A DNA stretch of 64,000 nt from Bacteroidota bacterium (GTDB lineage Bacteria; Bacteroidota; Bacteroidia; AKYH767-A; 2013-40CM-41-45), in the NCBI GenBank assembly GCA_016720935.1, contig JADKJP010000007.1, positions 310,001-374,000 of the forward strand, in the 5' to 3' direction. Shown here piece by piece: positions 34,415 to 42,304 of this stretch (position 1 is the first letter of the stretch; each line of letters starts with the position of its first letter). The position numbers and the translations under genes are program-made. Under the pieces are notes generated by a model. That model did not search any database. It was not told where the DNA came from and saw nothing but the letters and a program-made list of their open reading frames with translations.

Positions 34415-35533
34415 TTATTTACTGAGATACTTTGATTTTACCAGATCATAAGTTGGGAAATCATTGTAGTGCCACATGGCTTCCACCTTACCATTTTTCA
34501 GTAGCATGATTCCGGGATTTGAACGAATCATTGTTTTAAGAGTAGTCGCGTCCGTGAAATAATATTCGAACATGGAATTATGTTCGTGACGGAAAGCATC
34601 CACTTCTTTTGGTGCAGAAGCGGTAAGTCCGATAAATTCAACACCGTCTTTCTGACAGAGTGCCACAAAATCATTCACTTTACCCTGGACGGATTTATCC
34701 GTGTGATTGATTTCATAGGCAACAAGCAAAAACACTTGTTTCATCTGCAAAACATCCGCAGTGACATCAGTACCATCGGTGGATGTAATAGTAAAATCAT
34801 GGATCGGAGGTTTATCTCCTTCACGAATGACTTTATCTTTTCTGTCGATAAATTTATAAGTGCTGTCAATTTCTTTCAATTGATCCATGGAAAGTTCCAT
34901 TTGTTTACCGTCTTTTTCATAAACGAACAACATGACAACACTGTCTGTTTTCGCATTCGGCGGAAGTTTCATTCCGTCAGGAATACTTTTTCCAACAGCG
35001 TAAGGTCTGAAATCAATAATCGGTAAATGCCAGTAGCAATACATCGAAAAAGAGAAGGACGCGATAAATCCAAAATATGCGAGGTAAGTAGAACTCTTAT
35101 CACCGAAGAGTGGTTTGATTTCTTTTCGTTTAAGAAAAATAAACATAATCAGGATGAACAAGATGATATCCTTCATGAAAGATTGGAAAGGTGTGAGGTG
35201 CAAAGCGTCACCAAAACAACCGCAATCTTTTACCACATCAAAGTACCAGGAATAAAAGGTGAGGAATGTGAAAAAGATGATCATGAGCAGCATGGACCAT
35301 GCTGTAAGAATCATTCGTGCACCAAGTAATAATGCAATTCCCAATCCAATTTCAAATGCGCAAATGCCGATTGCAAGCCACAAAGAAATGGTGGACAACC
35401 ATGGCATATGAAAGACTTCAAAATATTCATTCAGCTTGTAGGAGAATCCAAGCGGATCGTTGGCTTTAATAAACCCCGAAATAATGAACAGGATACCTAC
35501 AAAAATACGGGAAATCTGAGCGATGATTTTCAT
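34415..35533 (-). CDS. BT_3928-type DoxX/MauE-like membrane protein with thioredoxin-like domain
   Basis: 372 residues. N-terminal four-helix DoxX/MauE-like unit with KANDPLGFSYKLNEYFEVF and the conserved DCGCFGDA motif near residue 100, then a fifth helix and a periplasmic part. The C-terminal 110 residues have a thioredoxin-like pattern but no CxxC at the active site (GLTASAPKEVD). In Bacteroidota this protein is regularly encoded next to a DUF1599 gene and folP, as here. Role in periplasmic redox or quinone chemistry is inferred only from the DoxX fold. Confidence 0.85.
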   Translation of the reverse strand: MKIIAQISRIFVGILFIISGFIKANDPLGFSYKLNEYFEVFHMPWLSTISLWLAIGICAFEIGLGIALLLGARMILTAWSMLLMIIFFTFLTFYSWYFDVVKDCGCFGDALHLTPFQSFMKDIILFILIMFIFLKRKEIKPLFGDKSSTYLAYFGFIASFSFSMYCYWHLPIIDFRPYAVGKSIPDGMKLPPNAKTDSVVMLFVYEKDGKQMELSMDQLKEIDSTYKFIDRKDKVIREGDKPPIHDFTITSTDGTDVTADVLQMKQVFLLVAYEINHTDKSVQGKVNDFVALCQKDGVEFIGLTASAPKEVDAFRHEHNSMFEYYFTDATTLKTMIRSNPGIMLLKNGKVEAMWHYNDFPTYDLVKSKYLSK

Positions 35534-35655
35534 ATCTGATTCAATGAATAAGTATTAAACAATCTTGATCGGTTACAGTCGGCTTATAGATGAATGATGC
35601 AAAAAAAATCAATTCATATGATGGTTTTGTGAAAGAAGTCTTTTCCGGAAATTAA

Positions 35656-36237
35656 TTACGCTTCGCCCAGTTTAATAAGAGCAAAGACTGCATAATTAAT
35701 AATGTCATAATAATTAGCCCCTACCCCTTCACTGATCAGTGTTTCCCCCTGATTATCTTCAATCTGTTTAATTCGCAATAATTTCATGAGGATCAGATCG
35801 GTCATGGAGCTGGTACGCATTCCCCTCCAGGCTTCACCATAATCGTGATTTTTGTCCTCCATCAGTCGCTTGGATTCAAGGACGTGTTTTTCAAAATGGC
35901 TGACAACTTCGGATTCAGGCATCTCGAGATTGCTTTCACTCCCCATCTCTATCTGGATCAGGGCGATTACACAATAATTAATGATTCCCACAAACTCGGA
36001 GTCGACACCTTCATCAACTTTTTGTGTACCTTTCTCTTCAATACTCCTGATGCGCTGGGCCTTAATAAATATTTGGTCAGTAATGGAACTAACCCGGAGA
36101 ATACGCCAGGCTGTACCGTAATCTTTCATTTTTTTAAGAAAGATATCTTTACAGCGGTTTATGACTGAATCGTATTGTGATGAAGTATGCGAAGCCATAG
36201 GAATTTCCGGAAATGATGTCTGGTTTTCAAAAGACAT
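35656..36237 (-). CDS. DUF1599 protein with two tandem copies of the domain
   Basis: 193 residues from the ATG at 36237. Two internal copies: KKMKDYGTAWRILRVSS... and DKNHDYGEAWRGMRTSS..., each followed by TD(Q/L)I, a charged IEEKG/IEDNQG turn and EGV..(E/N)(F/Y)..IINY. DUF1599 is also called nucleotide-modification-associated domain 1, but chromosomal copies next to folP are of unknown function. Cytoplasmic. A further in-frame ATG lies at 36198; an in-frame TTG at 36261 is less likely. Divergent from folP with 61 bases between starts. Confidence 0.85.
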   Translation of the reverse strand: MSFENQTSFPEIPMASHTSSQYDSVINRCKDIFLKKMKDYGTAWRILRVSSITDQIFIKAQRIRSIEEKGTQKVDEGVDSEFVGIINYCVIALIQIEMGSESNLEMPESEVVSHFEKHVLESKRLMEDKNHDYGEAWRGMRTSSMTDLILMKLLRIKQIEDNQGETLISEGVGANYYDIINYAVFALIKLGEA

Positions 36238-36298
36238 GTAAGAATGATTATCTGTATACAAATTCTCTTCCGAGCCTTTGTATCAATGAATTAAATGA

Positions 36299-37186
36299 AT
36301 GGAAATACAAAATAAATTCGCTGGCGAAGATACACACTTTCAGGTTCACAACAGTTTGAACTGCTCTGGAAGCCTCTTCGATTTATCAACACCAAAGATC
36401 ATGGGGATCCTCAATGTCACCCCTGATTCTTTTCATGATGGAGGGCGCTATCTTACTGAAAAAGAATCGATCACAAGGGCCTCAGAAATGCTCAAAGAAG
36501 GTGCTGACATCCTTGATATTGGCGGACAATCAACCCGTCCAGGGGCTGCAAGAATCAGCTCAGCCGATGAATGGGGACGTGTTGGCAATGCTGTAAAAGC
36601 GATTGTAAAAGAATTTCCCTCCGCTATCCTTTCAATTGATACTTTCTATGCTGATGTTGCTGACAAAGCGCTCTCTGAAGGCGTTTCCATTGTCAATGAT
36701 ATTTCAGCCGGATCTTTTGACGAAAAAATAATGGGAGTTGCGGCACGCCACAATGCTCCTTATATCCTGATGCACATGCAGGGCAATCCGGCAACAATGC
36801 AATTGGAACCGGCTTATACCAATGTAGTGAATGAAGTAATGGATTTTTTTGTAACAAAAATTGCTCAGCTGAAATCAGCCGGTGTTCGTGACATTGTTTT
36901 GGATCCGGGTTTTGGATTTGGGAAAACAACAGAGCACAATTATTCTCTCCTGTCGAATCTTTCCCTTTTTCGTATGACAGGCTATCCTGTCATGGCCGGA
37001 CTATCCAGGAAATCAATGATCACGAAGGTTCTTAAAGTTCCTAATGAGGCCGCGCTGAACGGGACTACTGTACTCAATACAATTGCATTGTTACAGGGCG
37101 CATCCATCCTGCGGGTTCATGATATAAAAGAAGCTGCTGAAACAAGAGCATTAATTACTGAATACAAGCGTGTGCAAAAGTCCTGA
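36299..37186 (+). CDS. folP: Dihydropteroate synthase
   Basis: 295 residues. Both pterin-binding signatures are present: IMGILNVTPDSFHDGGRY near residue 36 and ADILDIGGQSTRPGA near 70; later IVLDPGFGFGKTTEHN and LSRKS. It condenses p-aminobenzoate with dihydropterin diphosphate in folate synthesis and is the sulfonamide target. An N-terminal extension of about 30 residues before the barrel is present. cdaA follows 62 bases downstream, the usual order in this phylum. Confidence 0.95.
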   Translation: MEIQNKFAGEDTHFQVHNSLNCSGSLFDLSTPKIMGILNVTPDSFHDGGRYLTEKESITRASEMLKEGADILDIGGQSTRPGAARISSADEWGRVGNAVKAIVKEFPSAILSIDTFYADVADKALSEGVSIVNDISAGSFDEKIMGVAARHNAPYILMHMQGNPATMQLEPAYTNVVNEVMDFFVTKIAQLKSAGVRDIVLDPGFGFGKTTEHNYSLLSNLSLFRMTGYPVMAGLSRKSMITKVLKVPNEAALNGTTVLNTIALLQGASILRVHDIKEAAETRALITEYKRVQKS

Positions 37187-37248
37187 GAAGGGCTTATCAA
37201 TTTTAATATTTTTTGGCGAACTTCGTAGTTCTTCATTACACAACACTA

Positions 37249-38049
37249 ATGGATTTATTTCACATAGGATTTTTGTCTGTCAGATTAATCGATCTGATTG
37301 ATATCGCTATTGTGACTTTTTTGTTGTACAAACTTTACAACCTCCTTCGGGGTGGTGTGGCAATAAATATTTTTATCGGTTTACTGACTGTGTATGCTCT
37401 GTATTGGATCTGTGTGAAAATCCTTAATATGGATTTATTGGGTACTATTCTGGGTCAGTTTATCAGTCTTGGATTCATTGCCCTGATCATTGTGTTTCAG
37501 CAGGAAGTCAGACGATTTTTAATTGTTTTGGGAACCAATAATATTTTATCCAAAAACACCTTTACACGGCAAATTCTTCCCTGGAACTGGCAGATGACCA
37601 AGAATCCTCCGCTGGATATCTCCGCTATTCTGAAGGCATGCAGACAAATGTCGAAGGACAAAACAGGTGCTATTATTGTACTTGCAAAGTCATCAGAGTT
37701 GAAATATTACTCCAACACAGGGGACATCATGGATGCTGAAATATCCCAGCGGCTGATAGAAAGTATTTTTTTTAAAAATTCGCCGATGCACGATGGTGCA
37801 ATTATTATTGTAAATAATAAAATCAAAGCTGCCCGCTGTGTTTTACCTGTCACTGAAAACGTAGAATTACCTGCACATCTGGGAATGCGCCACAGAGCAG
37901 CTGTTGGAATTACAGAACAAAGTGACGCGATCGCTATTACAGTCTCTGAGGAGACCGGAGAAATTTCTATCGCTAAAGAAGGACAGATCCAGGTGAATAT
38001 TTCTCTTGATGAGCTTGAAAAATCGCTTCGAGAAGATTTCGGAGATTAA
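37249..38049 (+). CDS. cdaA: Diadenylate cyclase CdaA
   Basis: 266 residues from ATG 37249. Two to three N-terminal membrane helices (LIDIAIVTFLLYKLYNLL, GLLTVYALYWICVKIL, FISLGFIALIIVFQQEVR), then the DAC domain with the catalytic DGA (MHDGAIIIV) and RHR (GMRHRAAVG) motifs. It makes cyclic di-AMP from two ATP at the inner membrane. The usual CdaR regulator gene is not downstream; instead a convergent TPR lipoprotein gene follows. An in-frame TTG at 37213 is an unlikely start. Confidence 0.94.
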   Translation: MDLFHIGFLSVRLIDLIDIAIVTFLLYKLYNLLRGGVAINIFIGLLTVYALYWICVKILNMDLLGTILGQFISLGFIALIIVFQQEVRRFLIVLGTNNILSKNTFTRQILPWNWQMTKNPPLDISAILKACRQMSKDKTGAIIVLAKSSELKYYSNTGDIMDAEISQRLIESIFFKNSPMHDGAIIIVNNKIKAARCVLPVTENVELPAHLGMRHRAAVGITEQSDAIAITVSEETGEISIAKEGQIQVNISLDELEKSLREDFGD

Positions 38050-38069
38050 AAAGAAACCGATTTCAGGAA

Positions 38070-38618
38070 TCACATCCCTTTGTTTGCACTATCCTGTTTT
38101 TGCTCAAACATTTTAATGAGTTGTTCATCCGACATACCCGAATTGATCTGATCAAATGAAGCTTTTGCAGAACTTACGAGGGGATGCTCAGGATAGGATC
38201 TAATAAACTCTTCGTATTTTGCTTTTGCTTTTTCTTTTTCATCTAACACTGTTTCATACAGGAATGCCTGCATAAAAACTGCAGCTGCTACTTTCGGGTT
38301 CTTAGGATATTTGCTGATAAATTCACCGTACAATTCAATTGCTTTTTGTGGTTGTTGCAATCCATTACTCAGATCAGCCGCTTTAAAAAGCAGTTCAGGA
38401 GCGATGGTATCGTCCGGAAACTTTTTTGTAAAATCAAGATAATTTGTCAGGACAGTTCTTGCTACTGAATCATTCAACTGTAAAGTGGAATCAGAAAATA
38501 GTTTCTCTTCGCCTGATTTGATTTTATCAACCAGGTCCTGCTTTCCTGATTTGCAGGAATCGAAAAATATCATTGTACAGCATGCTGCTATAATGATACA
38601 AATGAATTTGTATTTCAT
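38070..38618 (-). CDS. TPR-repeat lipoprotein
   Basis: 182 residues. Lipoprotein signal MKYKFICIIIAACCTMIFFDSC with lipidation at Cys22. Residues 50-165 contain three tetratricopeptide-like units (LTNYLDFTKKFPDD, AIELYGEFISKYPKNPK, AKAKYEEFIRSYPEHPL), similar to BamD/YbgF-type adaptors. It probably scaffolds an envelope complex; partner unknown. The leader before the ATG contains a run of ten G (minus strand), described separately. Confidence 0.82.
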   Translation of the reverse strand: MKYKFICIIIAACCTMIFFDSCKSGKQDLVDKIKSGEEKLFSDSTLQLNDSVARTVLTNYLDFTKKFPDDTIAPELLFKAADLSNGLQQPQKAIELYGEFISKYPKNPKVAAAVFMQAFLYETVLDEKEKAKAKYEEFIRSYPEHPLVSSAKASFDQINSGMSDEQLIKMFEQKQDSANKGM

Positions 38619-38634
38619 ACTTATCCTCTTTAAG

Positions 38635-38644
38635 CCCCCCCCCC
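38635..38644. repeat. C10 homopolymer tract (G10 in the leader of the TPR lipoprotein gene)
   Basis: Ten consecutive C on the plus strand, 16 bases upstream of the start codon of the minus-strand TPR lipoprotein gene. It is the longest C/G run I noticed in an otherwise AT-leaning region. Confidence 0.9.
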
Positions 38645-38727
38645 GATGGTTACTGAGAACAAGTCATTTCTGACTGGCATGAATATAAGAAAATTGTTTT
38701 ATTCCATAAAAATTATTTTTCTGTCTT

Positions 38728-39282
38728 TTATTTTCTCAGGGGAAATTTCATTTTGTAATCTACTTCGACATCTCCCCTTGTGATGTCATTTAGTTTATTT
38801 TTCAGCAGTCTCCTTCTAAGAGGTGAGATTCTGTCGGTGAACAATACTCCTTCCAAATGGTCGTATTCATGTTGAATAATCCTTGCTGAAAGGCCTGAAA
38901 AAGTTGTTTTTTTCAATTTCCAGTCGGCATTATAGTATTCAATGTGCACTATCGGTTTGCGCTGGACATCTTCCCTGATGTGCGGAATGCTCAAACAGCC
39001 TTCGTTAAATTTCCATAAATGACCTTCTTCCTCGTGTATGACAGGATTTATAAAAACTTCTTTAAAATCCTCTACTTCTTCCTCTTCAAAGGGAGCTCCG
39101 TCGGTTATAAAGAGCCGGATGGAAAGCCCGATTTGCGGAGCGGCGAGCCCTACTCCCCGACTGTCATACATCGTTTCATACATGTTTGCGATCAATTCTT
39201 TGAGGCCGGGATAATCTTTGGTGATTTCCTTGGCTCTGGTTTTCAGAATCGGGTCGCCATATGCAATAATTGGGAAAATCAT
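38728..39282 (-). CDS. def: Peptide deformylase
   Basis: 184 residues. The three metal-site motifs are intact: GVGLAAPQIG near residue 44, EGCLSIP near 94 and HEYDHLEGVLF near 139. It removes the formyl group from nascent proteins. The acidic EEEEVEDF insertion between motifs 1 and 2 is common in Bacteroidota. ruvX lies 22 bases upstream on the same strand, and the pair is probably one operon. Confidence 0.95.
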   Translation of the reverse strand: MIFPIIAYGDPILKTRAKEITKDYPGLKELIANMYETMYDSRGVGLAAPQIGLSIRLFITDGAPFEEEEVEDFKEVFINPVIHEEEGHLWKFNEGCLSIPHIREDVQRKPIVHIEYYNADWKLKKTTFSGLSARIIQHEYDHLEGVLFTDRISPLRRRLLKNKLNDITRGDVEVDYKMKFPLRK

Positions 39283-39304
39283 ATTCCTGAATATACGTTT
39301 TAAT

Positions 39305-39721
39305 TTAGTGGTTTCTTGATTCCATGTAGGATTGGAGGATAATAACCGCGCTGGTGCGATCCACCAAACCTTTATCCTGTCGGTCTTTTTTCTTCAAACC
39401 GCTCATAAGAAGCGCCTGACTGGCCATTTTGGATGTGAATCTTTCATCCATACGATACACAGGAATATCAGGAAATTCTTTTTTCAACATACGGATAAAC
39501 TGTTCGACCTGAGGAGTAATTTCAGATGCTGAATTGTTCATTTGCCGCGGTTCTCCAACAACAAAACTTTCCACCTGTTCCCGGGAAAGATAAGCTTTCA
39601 AATAGGTGATTATGTCTTTAGAATGTACAGTATCCAGAGCAGTCGCTATGATCTGACCGGGATCTGTAACCGCCAGTCCAACTCTTTTAGTACCATAATC
39701 AATCGCTAAAATCCTTGCCAT
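39305..39721 (-). CDS. ruvX: Putative pre-16S rRNA nuclease / Holliday junction resolvase-like RuvX (YqgF)
   Basis: 138 residues from the ATG at 39721 (MARILAIDYGTKRVGLAVTD), the classical YqgF start with the first catalytic Asp. VVGEPRQMN, and DERFTSKMA and KGLVDRTSAVIILQSYM provide the other RNase H-like acidic residues. It matures 16S rRNA in other bacteria. A longer in-frame start at 39793 is rejected because a promoter box lies between. Confidence 0.93.
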   Translation of the reverse strand: MARILAIDYGTKRVGLAVTDPGQIIATALDTVHSKDIITYLKAYLSREQVESFVVGEPRQMNNSASEITPQVEQFIRMLKKEFPDIPVYRMDERFTSKMASQALLMSGLKKKDRQDKGLVDRTSAVIILQSYMESRNH

Positions 39722-39727
39722 CCTTTG

Positions 39728-39735
39728 CAAATATA
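39728..39735 (-). promoter_or_regulatory. -7 promoter box for ruvX-def
   Basis: TATATTTG on the minus strand, 6 bases upstream of the ruvX ATG, implying a leaderless transcript. Confidence 0.55.
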
Positions 39736-39798
39736 ATTGAAGTTTGAAGTTGGTAGTTTGAGCCGGGTAGTTTTTCTTTGTCCTGTAATTCATTCACT

Positions 39799-40605
39799 AT
39801 GCGAGAAATCATTGAAAATGCCTGGCAAAACAGGGAACTCCTTAAGGATCAGAGTACCCAACAAGCTATTCGGGATGTTATTGAGCAGCTTGACAAGGGT
39901 ACAATTCGGGTTGCTCAGAAAGAAGGTGAATCCTGGAAAGTGAATGATTGGGTAAAAAAGGCAGTAATCCTCTATTTCCCGATTCAGGGTATGGAAACTC
40001 TTCATGCCGGGCCGATGGAGTTTCACGATAAAATGAAGCTTAAATCAGGTTATTCCCAGCTTGGAGTGCGTGTTGTTCCTCATGGTATTGCCCGTTATGG
40101 CTCCTTTTTGGCCAAAGGAGTAATTCTTATGCCTTCCTATGTGAATATTGGGGCTTATGTGGATGAAAATACAATGGTAGACACCTGGGCAACAGTAGGT
40201 TCTTGTGCCCAGATAGGAAAACATGTTCATTTATCCGGAGGTGTTGGTATTGGAGGTGTTCTGGAACCGGTTCAGGCAGCTCCTGTCATTATTGAAGACA
40301 ACTGTTTCATCGGGTCAAGATGTATTGTGGTTGAAGGCGTCAGGGTTGAAAAGGAAGCTGTACTTGGTGCTAATGTGGTGCTTACCATGTCCACTAAAAT
40401 TATTGATGTCAGCGGTGCATCTCCCATAGAACATAAGGGATTTGTTCCCTCCAGATCGGTAGTTATTCCCGGTTCTTATACCAAAAAATTTCCTGCGGGA
40501 GAATTTCAGGTTCCCTGTGCTTTAATCATCGGGAAAAGAAAAGAAAGTACCGATACCAAAACCTCATTGAATGATGCATTGAGAGAATACAATGTAGCCG
40601 TTTAA
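39799..40605 (+). CDS. dapD: Tetrahydrodipicolinate N-succinyltransferase
   Basis: 268 residues from ATG 39799. N-terminal helical domain, then a left-handed beta-helix of hexapeptide repeats (about residues 100-215: VGSCAQIGKHVHLSGGVGIGG), and the C-terminal region with GSYTKKFPAGEFQVPCALIIGKR. Acts in lysine and meso-diaminopimelate synthesis, transferring succinyl from succinyl-CoA. An upstream in-frame codon at 39778 gives a poor extension. The next gene starts 8 bases downstream. Confidence 0.93.
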   Translation: MREIIENAWQNRELLKDQSTQQAIRDVIEQLDKGTIRVAQKEGESWKVNDWVKKAVILYFPIQGMETLHAGPMEFHDKMKLKSGYSQLGVRVVPHGIARYGSFLAKGVILMPSYVNIGAYVDENTMVDTWATVGSCAQIGKHVHLSGGVGIGGVLEPVQAAPVIIEDNCFIGSRCIVVEGVRVEKEAVLGANVVLTMSTKIIDVSGASPIEHKGFVPSRSVVIPGSYTKKFPAGEFQVPCALIIGKRKESTDTKTSLNDALREYNVAV

Positions 40606-40613
40606 TTCTGCCA

Positions 40614-41597
40614 ATGCGAAAATTTTTGGTCATACAAACCGCTTTTACCGGTGATGTTATTTTAGCGACAGCACTGGTCGAAAAAATTCATTCGATTTTT
40701 CCTGAATCTGAAATTGATGTATTGGTAAGAAAGGGAAATGAATCCCTGCTAAACAACAATAATTGTATCAATAAAATTCTTGTTTGGAACAAGAAGGAAA
40801 ATAAGTTCAGGAATCTGATCGGGATGATGAGATTGATTCGAAAAGAAAAATATTCCGATGTTATCAATCTGCAACGCTTCGCCAGTTCCGGTTTGCTCAC
40901 TATAGGCAGCGGAGCAGCAATTACCAGTGGTTTCGACAAAAATCCCTTATCGTTTTTCTTCACTCACAAGGCTCCGCATAAAATCGGAAACGGAAAACAT
41001 GAAATTGAAAGGAATCAGGAACTGATCCGGTATTTCAACTCTACAGCAGCCGTTAAACCAAAGTTATATCCTTCTCCTGAAGATTACGGAAGCGTAAAAA
41101 AATATCAGGGAACAGATTACATCTGTATTGCTCCCGGCTCGGTTTGGTTTACAAAAACATTTCCAAAGTCAAAATGGATAGAATTTATTCAATCCTTCCA
41201 TTCAAAATTTCCTGATAAAAATATCTTCCTGCTGGGATCTCCTGCCGAAGTTGAATTGTGCAACGAAATTATTGCCGGTTCCGGGATACAAGGCATCAAT
41301 AATCTCGCGGGTCAATTGAGCTTTCTTCAATCCGCTGCATTGATCCGGGGAGCAAGCATGAACTATGTGAATGACTCTGCCCCGCTGCATATGGCCAGCG
41401 CGATGAATGCTCCTGTTACAGCAATTTACTGTTCTACCATTCCTGCATTTGGCTTTGGTCCTTTATCGGATAATTCAACAGTAGTCGAAACTAGAGTTAA
41501 TTTATCGTGCAGACCCTGTGGATTGCATGGTTTTAAAAAATGTCCGCAAGGCCATTTTCAATGCGCCACAACCATCGAAATTGAACAACTGAGATAA
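40614..41597 (+). CDS. Glycosyltransferase family 9 (heptosyltransferase-like)
   Basis: 327 residues. Starts KFLVIQTAFTGDVILATALVEKI, the GT9 beginning with the conserved catalytic-region Asp; the second domain has IAPGSVWFTKTFPKSKW (nucleotide-sugar site), LAGQLSFLQSAALI and YVNDSAPLHMASAM followed by an AIY strand. It probably adds heptose or a related sugar to lipopolysaccharide core from the cytoplasmic face. Exact sugar is not certain. It lies between dapD and the Sua5 gene, with 3-8 base gaps, so the group looks co-transcribed. Confidence 0.88.
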   Translation: MRKFLVIQTAFTGDVILATALVEKIHSIFPESEIDVLVRKGNESLLNNNNCINKILVWNKKENKFRNLIGMMRLIRKEKYSDVINLQRFASSGLLTIGSGAAITSGFDKNPLSFFFTHKAPHKIGNGKHEIERNQELIRYFNSTAAVKPKLYPSPEDYGSVKKYQGTDYICIAPGSVWFTKTFPKSKWIEFIQSFHSKFPDKNIFLLGSPAEVELCNEIIAGSGIQGINNLAGQLSFLQSAALIRGASMNYVNDSAPLHMASAMNAPVTAIYCSTIPAFGFGPLSDNSTVVETRVNLSCRPCGLHGFKKCPQGHFQCATTIEIEQLR

Positions 41598-41600
41598 ACC

Positions 41601-42173
41601 ATGTCTGATATACACACAGAGGTTAAAAACGCTTTGGCCATTCTGAAACAAGGAGGCATTATACTTTATCCAACAGATACCATCTGGGGAATCGGGTGTG
41701 ATGCCACCAATGCTGAAGCGGTTGAAAAAATTTACAAATTGAAAAAACGTTCCGAATCCAAATCCATGATTCTATTGGTTGACAACGAAAATCGACTTGA
41801 CAGGTACATTGAAAGGGTTCCGGAGCAAGCCTGGTCTCTCATAGAATATGCGGAGAATCCCCTGACAATCGTTTATGAAAAGGCAAAAAACCTTCCGGAC
41901 AACCTGATTGCAGAGGATGGAAGCATTGCGTTTCGGGTAACACGGGATGAATTCTGTAAAATGCTCACTGAGCGCCTCAGAAAGCCGATCGTTTCAACTT
42001 CGGCTAATTTCAGCGGGGAAGCATACCCGACAACATTTGACGAAATCAACGAAAGTATTCTCAACGGTGTTGACTATGTAGTTGACTGGAAAAGACAGGA
42101 AAAGAACCGGAACAAACCATCTTCCATCATTCGTCTGAGAAATAACGGGCAATTCGAATTCCTCAGGAAGTAA
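41601..42173 (+). CDS. L-threonylcarbamoyladenylate synthase (Sua5/YciO/YrdC)
   Basis: 190 residues, the short single-domain form. IILYPTDTIWGIGCDATNAEAVEKIYKLKKR, KSMILLVDN and STSANFSGEAYPT are the family's nucleotide- and threonine-binding segments. It makes threonylcarbamoyl-AMP for the t6A37 modification of ANN-decoding tRNAs. Start 3 bases after the preceding stop. YciO paralogues lack confirmed activity, so the t6A role is likely but not proven by sequence alone. Confidence 0.9.
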   Translation: MSDIHTEVKNALAILKQGGIILYPTDTIWGIGCDATNAEAVEKIYKLKKRSESKSMILLVDNENRLDRYIERVPEQAWSLIEYAENPLTIVYEKAKNLPDNLIAEDGSIAFRVTRDEFCKMLTERLRKPIVSTSANFSGEAYPTTFDEINESILNGVDYVVDWKRQEKNRNKPSSIIRLRNNGQFEFLRK

Positions 42174-42227
42174 GCTTCCCTCCTGCCTTACAGCAGAAAA
42201 TCCCTTTCGCGTGTGCTTTCAAAGAGC

Positions 42228-42250
42228 TATTTTTGCAGCCTTTAATTTTG
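42228..42250 (+). promoter_or_regulatory. Two overlapping candidate -7 boxes before the CCA-type enzyme gene
   Basis: TATTTTTG (42228-42235) and TAATTTTG (42243-42250) both match TAnnTTTG, 69 and 54 bases before the ATG at 42305. Confidence 0.45.
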
Positions 42251-42304
42251 CTCCCTGACAGGCTTCAAGGAATAAATCCTCACCTGCCTTCGGTCGCATT
42301 CAGC

